This document shows, in pieces, positions 4,901 through 10,121 of a stretch of DNA of 11,409 bases. Numbering within the stretch: position 1 is the first letter of the stretch; every line of letters begins with the position of its first letter. This DNA comes from Verrucomicrobia bacterium UBA3214 (GTDB lineage: Bacteria; Verrucomicrobiota; Kiritimatiellia; RFP12; UBA1067): assembly GCA_002363575.1 (NCBI GenBank), contig DEWI01000066.1, forward strand, positions 1-11,409, read 5' to 3'. The notes below the pieces were generated by a model that made no database searches, was not told the origin of the DNA, and was given only the letters and a program-made list of their open reading frames with translations. The position numbers and the translations under genes are program-made.

Positions 4901-7825
4901 TACACCGTCTCCGCAGCGAACGGCGCAGGCGAAGGGCCGCAGTCGTCGCCGGCGGTCATGGCGACGGTTCCGCTTGCCGCGCCCGCTGGTTTGACGGCGA
5001 CGAACGACCGGACGGATGGCGTTCTCGTTTCATGGCAACCCGTGACCGGCGCGACGCACTACCGCGTGGCGCGGGCGGCGAGTGGCGATGGCACGAAAAC
5101 AGAGCTTGGCTCATGGATGGCCGAGACTTCGTTCCTTGACACGACCGCATCGGCGGATTCGCCGCTGTACTATTTCGTCCGTGCTGCGACAGATTCGGCA
5201 GGCGCAAACGCAAGCGATTGGAGCGCTTCCGTGGTTGGGCGCGTTATTCCAACTGCGCCGACGCTTCTCTCTCTTTCCGTTTCGGGTCCCGACCGTGTGG
5301 CGGCATCGGGTTCGGCGGTTTATTCCTGCACGGCGGCGTACGACGACGGAACGACTGTTGCGGTCGCGCCGATATGGTCGGTGATGCCGTCCAACACGGC
5401 GACAATCGGCTCAAATGGAAATTTGACGGCACTTGCCGTTTCGTCGGATATCTCGGTCGTAATTACAGCTGAATTCGAGGGGATTGCGGCGACAAAGAGC
5501 GTTAAAATCGTCGCGCCGCCACCGCCAGAGGCCGAGCAGACGGCGACGATTTCAAATGTGCGCGTTAAACCTCGCTGGCCATTCTCGGCACTTGTCGATA
5601 TCGACTTCACACTGACGACAAAGCCAACCAGTACGCGCGCGATCATCTCGCTTTCAGGTCAAGACGGCGACCACAATACTCCGCTTGCCGCAACGACTGT
5701 CGCGGGCGATGCGGTTGGCGCGGCTGTTGCTGCTGGCGAACATCGCCTGACGTGGAATGTCGGCGCAGACTATCCCGGCTTCCACGCTGCTTCGTTCGAC
5801 GTGAAGATCGAGGCGATACCGTATATCATCGCCGCACCCGCCAACGTAACGGCTTCCCAGGGCACGTCCACGCGCGGCGTCAATTTGTCGTGGGATGCCG
5901 TAGAGGACGCGACGGGCTATGAAATCTGGCGAGCGAGGGGGTCGATGGACACGGCAGACGCAATTCTGGTAACGAACGTGGAAGCGGCGGCCGCCTACGA
6001 GGATACCGCCGTCAATCCCGGCGACATCTACTTCTACTGGTTCAAGACGGTGACGCAGTACGGAACGGGCGACTTCAGCGCGTCCGTCTTCGGCTATCGC
6101 GCGCGTGTCGCAGGAACGGTGGCGTTCGACGCCAACGGCGGCACGGCAAGCGCGTCTTCGCTCAACTACACCGCGGGCAATCCGTATGGGACGCTGCCAA
6201 CCGCCTCGCGCACGGGTTACACGTTCACAGGTTGGTTCACGTCTGCGACGGGCGGCAGCGAAGTGACGGCGGCAACGCCAGCCGACGAAAACATCGCCAC
6301 GCTCTACGCCCGTTGGACGCCTCATACCTACACCATCCATTTCGACGCCAACGGCGGCACGGGCACGATGGCTGATCTGCCGATGACGTACGACATGGCG
6401 ACAAACTTGACGGCGAACGCATTCTCGAACAACGGGTGGGTATTTACAGGCTGGGCGACAAGCGCGAACGGTGAAGTCGCATACGCAGACCGTGCGCGGG
6501 TGACAAACCTCTCCACGTCCAATGGTGCCACAGTCGCACTGTTCGCCGTATGGGGACTTGCCGCGCCCGCCAACATACGCCACTCGACCTCGAGCTATTG
6601 CGAGGAAAGCCTCTCAAGCACGGGGGTGGTGAAGGTGGTCTGGCACGTGCGCCACAGCCTTTCTTGGGACGCGGCGGAAGGTGCGGCATCATACAAAGTA
6701 TTCCGCAACACGGCAAACGACCTGCCCTCGGCGACATTGCTCGCAACCGTGACTGGAACGAGCTACGGGTTTGACGGGACAGGCAAGGAGCCGGCGTATT
6801 ACTATTGGGTGGTGGCCGTCAAAGGCGCGTCGTCGGCAGCGAGCGATGCCTTTACGGTTGCGGAGTCAATGATTGATCTGATGCCGCTGCGGAATCTATT
6901 GACGACTATGGAATCGATTAATCCAGATGGATTGTTGGAGGATAATGAAATAAACACAGCAATCAATAATCCGCGTTATAGCGATACGGACGGCAATAAG
7001 ACGGTTAATTCTCCGGAAGAACTGTATGTATTCACGCGCATCAAGGCGTTGAACGCCGACAAGCAGTTGATAAGCGACGTGATGCGCGGCGACTACACGA
7101 ACATCGGTGGTTCAACGCTTCTGGAGTTGTTTGAACTGAGCGAGTGCTGTCGGGGTATGTGGGGAGGAAACTACAGCTCCGTCGTTCTCTTCCCGAAACG
7201 TCCGTCGAACGTGTCGGCGACACAGCAGAACTATAGCACAGCCAAAGTGGTCGTGTCGTGGACGGGGGTCGCGGACGCGCAGAGCTACGAGGTGTGGCGT
7301 TCGGCCACGAAGGATTTTTCGTCGGGAGTGGCGAAGGTCGCCGACGTGACGACGACATCCTACACGGACACGAACGTGTCCTACCGCAGTCCGTATTCGT
7401 ACATGATCCTTGCCAAGTACGCCGACGGAAGCAGCCTCTTCTGTCCGATATACGTTTATGGCTATTGGGGCAATTGGTGCTGGGCAGCCATAGATAAAGA
7501 AGTAGATTTACGCCCATTGAAGAGTCTCTTGAATCTGCTGGATTTTAGTGCAGGGGGTAATAGGGATGGATACTTGGACGATAACGAATTGGAAATGGCG
7601 ATGGCAAATCCACATCGTGCCGATCTGGACGGCAATAGTGCTGCGTTTTCTACTGAAGAAAAGTCTGTTTTTACTCGCATTCAGGCATTGAATACGGACA
7701 AGGAGTTGCTTAGCCATATCATGAAGGGCGATTATACATATCGCAACATGACATTGGCGCAATTCCGTGAATTGCAAAGTATCAGCGACGCGATAAAGGA
7801 GCTGACAAAGAACAAGAGCAACTAG
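1967..7825 (+). CDS. Giant secreted papain-like (C1) cysteine protease with lectin-like, Ig-like, FN3, InlB B-repeat and EF-hand-like modules (1952 aa)
   Basis: Residues 1 to about 26 form a signal peptide (basic start, hydrophobic VRRFACAMALLCAG core, AWS-E cleavage). The C1 peptidase domain spans roughly 110-345: Cys141 in GTCWAQA, an upstream Gln (131 or 134), His292 in AGHAVTLVGW, and Asp324 in IVKDSYG where the family normally has Asn. A lectin-like domain follows (about 363-537), the usual partner of secreted bacterial C1 proteases. Then come Ig-like 542-635, FN3 637-726, FN3 727-819, Ig-like 820-910, FN3 911-1003, FN3 1004-1095, Ig-like 1096-1191, an unnamed beta module 1192-1286, FN3 1287-1379, two InlB B-repeats 1380-1531, FN3 1532-1634, EF-hand-like module 1635-1742, FN3 1743-1843 and EF-hand-like module 1844-1952. 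There is no LPXTG, transmembrane anchor or C-terminal sorting signal. A leader with alternative RNA folds precedes it, and the 681-aa gene follows after 48 bases. It probably cleaves protein outside the cell; the substrate is unknown. Confidence 0.93.
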   Translation: MKTNRMSIYALVRRFACAMALLCAGDAWSEVNTVAAPQINPEFIRWQRKQNAPKNQANSSAATNAQTRTTRLLASPSGTGKAELISLPEGLTPTMIDFSYLNSLNSVNVGSVSGSIPPSHDPRDLTPVRHQDPQDTGIGTCWAQATVGSMETWLLLKGYGQNQFSVRNVVNREGWDDNSWYGGNFIRSSAYLLRWDGPVWENDDPYTNRTGVVNYSFDSPAVPPAYHVQQTRLVPARTGALDNSSLKKAILEFGGLYATMRLYKPYYDGTSNLIPYWNNNGAYYCPEKGAGHAVTLVGWDDNYSKENFNASCRPAGNGAWIVKDSYGVEPPRDNGYIYVSYYDTTFAYTESCAFPLIESSDNYGMVYQYDEFGQIMEWGIPANSKQIYTSGYCANMFTADKSGGLAAVGFYATIPRATYKIRIYTGCSASKPSSGTLALEQSGTVNDYAGYYTIPLKNAVEIARGQRFSVVVMLSTPGAAPFSLEIAVDGYTSNASANAGESFFSMDGSDWYDFTQNANLTYGVPANFCCKAYMKSATAAKPTLTAIAISGVSSLTSGASAQFICEATYSDGSKKAVSPTWSIDRNSQSYATVSASGLVTAKNVSCQRTVTVKASYTEDGVTKSDTWDLYVTVAAPSAPTGVSATQGTEASCVRVNWTAPNGATEYAVYRATADNSRNAQYLENVTVAKYNDASATPGVDYWYFVKAKNSSGASGFSAGANGWRKLAPPENVVASDTLLDKVALEWSEVEGATHYRVYRAESIDGEKTALGDWQTATTFDDTTATAGATYYYYIVAAVDANGNRPSDCSIVEDGTRAEPVAIDHLEIRGDAKIAAGGFADYTADAIYTDGHRVANIVPDGWEIVGDGASVANGRVTAASVAENKEIALIATCTEDGKTVTGSKGITIAAVKPVAPRNVAATATAQDVTLSWNAVAGAASYVVYREGIVTGRVVPGAPESVVPATTYTDATALPGVTYTYTVSAANGAGEGPQSSPAVMATVPLAAPAGLTATNDRTDGVLVSWQPVTGATHYRVARAASGDGTKTELGSWMAETSFLDTTASADSPLYYFVRAATDSAGANASDWSASVVGRVIPTAPTLLSLSVSGPDRVAASGSAVYSCTAAYDDGTTVAVAPIWSVMPSNTATIGSNGNLTALAVSSDISVVITAEFEGIAATKSVKIVAPPPPEAEQTATISNVRVKPRWPFSALVDIDFTLTTKPTSTRAIISLSGQDGDHNTPLAATTVAGDAVGAAVAAGEHRLTWNVGADYPGFHAASFDVKIEAIPYIIAAPANVTASQGTSTRGVNLSWDAVEDATGYEIWRARGSMDTADAILVTNVEAAAAYEDTAVNPGDIYFYWFKTVTQYGTGDFSASVFGYRARVAGTVAFDANGGTASASSLNYTAGNPYGTLPTASRTGYTFTGWFTSATGGSEVTAATPADENIATLYARWTPHTYTIHFDANGGTGTMADLPMTYDMATNLTANAFSNNGWVFTGWATSANGEVAYADRARVTNLSTSNGATVALFAVWGLAAPANIRHSTSSYCEESLSSTGVVKVVWHVRHSLSWDAAEGAASYKVFRNTANDLPSATLLATVTGTSYGFDGTGKEPAYYYWVVAVKGASSAASDAFTVAESMIDLMPLRNLLTTMESINPDGLLEDNEINTAINNPRYSDTDGNKTVNSPEELYVFTRIKALNADKQLISDVMRGDYTNIGGSTLLELFELSECCRGMWGGNYSSVVLFPKRPSNVSATQQNYSTAKVVVSWTGVADAQSYEVWRSATKDFSSGVAKVADVTTTSYTDTNVSYRSPYSYMILAKYADGSSLFCPIYVYGYWGNWCWAAIDKEVDLRPLKSLLNLLDFSAGGNRDGYLDDNELEMAMANPHRADLDGNSAAFSTEEKSVFTRIQALNTDKELLSHIMKGDYTYRNMTLAQFRELQSISDAIKELTKNKSN
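3590..5540 (+). repeat. Tandem Ig-FN3-FN3 supermodule (two full units of about 831 bp plus a third Ig)
   Basis: Within the protease gene, Ig-like domains begin near 3590, 4425 and 5251, each of the first two followed by two FN3 domains. A 20-bp exact match, GGCGCGACGCACTACCGCGT, lies at 4217-4236 and 5048-5067, exactly 831 bases (277 codons) apart, in the second FN3 of each unit (ATHYRV). The order and fixed period show duplication of a whole block rather than of single domains. Confidence 0.75.
6125..6360 (+). repeat. InlB B-repeat pair (two 72-codon-spaced copies)
   Basis: The bases TTCGACGCCAACGGCGGCAC occur at 6125-6144 and 6341-6360, 216 bases apart. They encode FDANGGT at the start of two Listeria-Bacteroides (InlB B) repeats. 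Each repeat continues with a GYTFTGWFT-like motif and ends in LYARW or ALFAVW. These beta-grasp-like modules act as spacers or in adhesion in surface proteins. Confidence 0.85.
6869..7192 (+). repeat. EF-hand-like module, copy 1 (AT-rich)
   Basis: This encodes residues 1635-1742 of the giant protein. It has DLMPLRNLL, a loop with N-x-DG-x-L-x-x-N-E spacing like an EF-hand, a second DTDGN loop, then VFTRIKALNADK and MRGDYT. By hand alignment 40 of 75 residues match copy 2 at 7496-7822. Bases 6871-6960 are 41% G+C (37 of 90), against about 61% in nearby FN3 sequence. Calcium binding is inferred from loop spacing. Confidence 0.72.
7496..7822 (+). repeat. EF-hand-like module, copy 2 (AT-rich, C-terminal)
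   Basis: This encodes residues 1844-1952, the end of the giant protein. It contains VDLRPLKSLL, GNRDGYLDDNEL (EF-hand-like loop), DLDGN, VFTRIQALNTDK and MKGDYT. It pairs with copy 1, and each copy follows an FN3 domain, so the unit FN3 plus module appears twice. Bases 7501-7590 are 42% G+C (38 of 90), whereas FN3 sequence at 7201-7290 is 62% (56 of 90). Confidence 0.72.
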
Positions 7826-7873
7826 CTGATGCGTAGAAGAGCTGATAGACCGGCAAACGAAAGGAAGTAGGCA

Positions 7874-9919
7874 ATGAAACAGATGATGAAAATGGTGGTG
7901 GCTGTGGCGATGGCGACGACTGGTGGGCTGTCCGCATTGCCGGGGGTGCGCGTGGAGACGCGAACCATGCCGCTGATTGCGACAGGGTTGGAATCTGTCG
8001 GTTCCGCCGACGGCACGATCGTGACGGAATGGGACACGACTCTAGAGCCGGACGGCTGGAGGACGCTCATATCTGGCGATACGGCTGTCGATGTCCTTGT
8101 CCTCAACGAGCCGTCGGTCGCCGGCGGGCGGCTGCCGGCGAGCGAGACGTGGGACGACGAGCGGGTGGTCGTCGTGCGCGACGATGTTGTAGTTCCCGCG
8201 GGCAAGACGCTTGCGCTCGGCGCGGGGTGCATCGTGAAATTCACGGATGGGGCGCGGATTGTCGTGGAAGACGGCGGCGCGGTGGTCGCCGAAGGTGCGT
8301 ATCTCGCGGCGTTCGGCGACGACGGCGTCGGCGGAGACACGGATATGAATGGCGCTGCCGGCGATGGCGATGCCGCCGCCGTGCAGTGGTGGCTTGACGA
8401 ACCGGCGATCGCGGCGCTGACGACGGTGCGGTTCGTCGATGGCGCGGCCACTCTGCCGGCGCGCGCTTACACGGCGGGGAAAACATATGGCGCATTGCCG
8501 GAACTGGCCAGGGAAGACGCAATGTTCGGGGGATGGTTCACGGAAAGCGACGGCAAGGGCGCGCTCGCGGATGAAACAAAGCCAGTGCCTCCAGGCCAGA
8601 CGACGCTGTATGCGCATTGGATTCCGTATGAACTGAGCATAGATCCATCGTCGGAAGCCATCGGCTGTCTTGCCTCAGAGGGGACTGTCGCGGTCGTCGC
8701 CAACAGCGAATGGGATGTTTCGTGTGATAAGGATTGGGTGACGGTACGGCGTGTTGGCGATGCCGTTTCATATTCGGTAGAAGAAAACGCGAACGCCGGC
8801 GCGCGGACGGCGACGATTCGCGTGACGATGCGGTGCGATGGGGGCATTGCGCCATGTCAGCGCGACTTCACGCTCGTGCAGGCGGGTATGTCGCAACTCG
8901 CCGCGCCGGTGATAAACCCCGCCGACGGCACAACGTTCATTGGCTCGTCGCGGCGCGTCTCTATAAGCGGCGCGGAAGCAGGCGCGGAGATTCGCTATAC
9001 GCTGGACGGGAGCGAACCAACGGCCGGGAGCAAGCTCTACACCAAGTCGTTCAACGTCTTCGATACGACTGTTGTCAAAGCAAAAACGTTCTTGTCCGGC
9101 AAGTTGGCGAGCGAGACCGTTTCGGCGCGCATCGTCCGCCTTCAGACGCTCGCAGAAGCTCTTGACGCGCCGCTCTGGACGGTGGCGACGGACGGCGACG
9201 CCGTCTGGACGGTAGAGGAGGCGGCAGGTCGCAACGGCGGTTCGTGCGCGCGGAGCGGCGCAATCGGCAACGACCAGGAAAGCACTCTCTCGACGACGGT
9301 AGAAGGCGCGGGGACGCTCGCCTTCTGGTGGAAGGCCGATTGCGAAGACGATCCCGACTACGACAATTGGGATTTCCTGCGTTTCGAAGTTGACGGCGCG
9401 GAAATCGCCCGCATTGACGGAGACAGCGGCTGGCGCTTGGCGACAATCAAAATCAAGAACGCCGGCGCGCACACGCTCGTCTGGACTTATTCCAAGGACT
9501 ATACGGACGACGACATGGCCGGCATCGAGGATTGCGGCAGGGTGGATCAGATTTCGTGGACTCCATCCGTTGGCGACAGCGACATGCCCGTGGCGTGGCT
9601 GGAAAATCTCGGCCTCGTCACGTCCGGAGTCACGGCGGTAGAAGCCGCCAACCTGGATCCGGACGGCGACGGTCTGACGACATCGCAGGAATACATAGTC
9701 GGGACCGACCCGACGGACCCGGACTCAAAGTTCACCGCGTCGATCGAAATTGTCGATGGGCGGCCCGTCGTGACCTACTCGCCAGACCTTCTCGAAGAGC
9801 GCCGATACAAGAAACTTGGCAAGAAAGACATTGGCGATCCTGCCGAACCTTGGGTCGAGGTCAAAGAAGGAGAAGAAGACGCCTACAACTTCTTCAAGGT
9901 GTCGGTGGATTTGCCGTGA
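7874..9919 (+). CDS. Secreted multidomain adhesin-like protein (681 aa)
   Basis: ATG 7874 follows AAGGAAG (7861-7867) at good spacing, 48 bases after the giant protease gene, so an operon is likely. Residues 1-21 are a signal peptide (MKQMMKMVVAVAMATTGG, LSA cleavage). Residues 75-160 are a hydrophobic, Asp/Gly-rich beta stretch. An InlB B-repeat spans about 185-249 (FGGWFTE to LYAHW), a BACON-like domain 251-336 (ANSEWDVSCDKDWVTV to FTLVQAG), and a chitobiase/beta-hexosaminidase C-terminal-like domain 343-422 (IRYTLDGSEPT, TVVKAKTF). A MAM/concanavalin-like domain spans about 430-573 (LAFWWKADCE, HTLVWTYSKD). A TSP3-like calcium motif starts at 593 (NLDPDGDGLTTSQEY, GTDPTDPDS), then a final 65-residue beta region. 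No catalytic domain is visible. It probably binds carbohydrate or protein at the surface and may work with the protease. Confidence 0.92.
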   Translation: MKQMMKMVVAVAMATTGGLSALPGVRVETRTMPLIATGLESVGSADGTIVTEWDTTLEPDGWRTLISGDTAVDVLVLNEPSVAGGRLPASETWDDERVVVVRDDVVVPAGKTLALGAGCIVKFTDGARIVVEDGGAVVAEGAYLAAFGDDGVGGDTDMNGAAGDGDAAAVQWWLDEPAIAALTTVRFVDGAATLPARAYTAGKTYGALPELAREDAMFGGWFTESDGKGALADETKPVPPGQTTLYAHWIPYELSIDPSSEAIGCLASEGTVAVVANSEWDVSCDKDWVTVRRVGDAVSYSVEENANAGARTATIRVTMRCDGGIAPCQRDFTLVQAGMSQLAAPVINPADGTTFIGSSRRVSISGAEAGAEIRYTLDGSEPTAGSKLYTKSFNVFDTTVVKAKTFLSGKLASETVSARIVRLQTLAEALDAPLWTVATDGDAVWTVEEAAGRNGGSCARSGAIGNDQESTLSTTVEGAGTLAFWWKADCEDDPDYDNWDFLRFEVDGAEIARIDGDSGWRLATIKIKNAGAHTLVWTYSKDYTDDDMAGIEDCGRVDQISWTPSVGDSDMPVAWLENLGLVTSGVTAVEAANLDPDGDGLTTSQEYIVGTDPTDPDSKFTASIEIVDGRPVVTYSPDLLEERRYKKLGKKDIGDPAEPWVEVKEGEEDAYNFFKVSVDLP

Positions 9920-9947
9920 CACGGCAGGCCTAGCCGGCAATCTGCCG

Positions 9948-9984
9948 AAAGCGCCGCCGCCCTTCCGGGCGGCGGCTCGCTTTT
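9948..9984 (+). terminator. Intrinsic terminator after the secreted-protein operon
   Basis: A perfect 10-bp stem, GCCGCCGCCC (9953-9962) with GGGCGGCGGC (9967-9976), has a TTCC loop. It is extended by AAAGC (9948-9952) pairing with GCTTT (9979-9983) across a 2-base bulge, and the sequence ends in CTTTT. It lies 29 bases after the stop of the 681-aa gene. The T run is short, so efficiency is uncertain. A weaker inverted repeat, CGGCAG with CTGCCG (9922-9947), lies just before it. Confidence 0.78.
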
Positions 9985-10005
9985 CCGCACCGGCGCATCG
10001 GCCGA

Positions 10006-10021
10006 GGCGCGCCGCCGCGCC
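10006..10021 (+). repeat. Small GC-rich inverted repeat upstream of the aspS promoter
   Basis: GGCGCG (10006-10011) and CGCGCC (10016-10021) form a 6-bp stem around CCGC, followed by AAGCCCTTT. It lies upstream of the aspS promoter, so it is not in the aspS mRNA. It may be a backup terminator. Otherwise the 9985-10084 stretch shows no gene. Confidence 0.4.
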
Positions 10022-10084
10022 AAGCCCTTTCCACCGGCAAAACGGCGCCGTCCGCCGCGTTTGCAAGCAGCAAGCGCCAAAATA

Positions 10085-10093
10085 TGGTATAAT
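10085..10093 (+). promoter_or_regulatory. aspS promoter, extended -10 (TGGTATAAT)
   Basis: A perfect TATAAT at 10088-10093 is preceded by TG at 10085-10086. A TTGCAA at 10061-10066 is 21 bases away, too far for a normal -35, so the extended -10 probably carries the promoter. Transcription would start near 10100, giving a leader of about 22 bases that contains the AGGAGA ribosome site (10108-10113). No attenuator or T-box fits in so short a leader. Confidence 0.78.
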
Positions 10094-10121
10094 ATCCCGT
10101 CAATTTCAGGAGAAAGAATCG

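Noticed and set aside
7823..7876. The giant gene's TAG, a second TAG at 7868-7870 and ATG 7874 are in one frame, so reading TAG as an amino acid would fuse the two secreted proteins and also repair the PIN gene at 59.
   Set aside because: The spacer holds a good AAGGAAG ribosome site and the second protein starts with a signal peptide, which would be pointless inside a fusion. TAG recoding would also need genome-wide support. Ordinary TAG stops explain all three sites.
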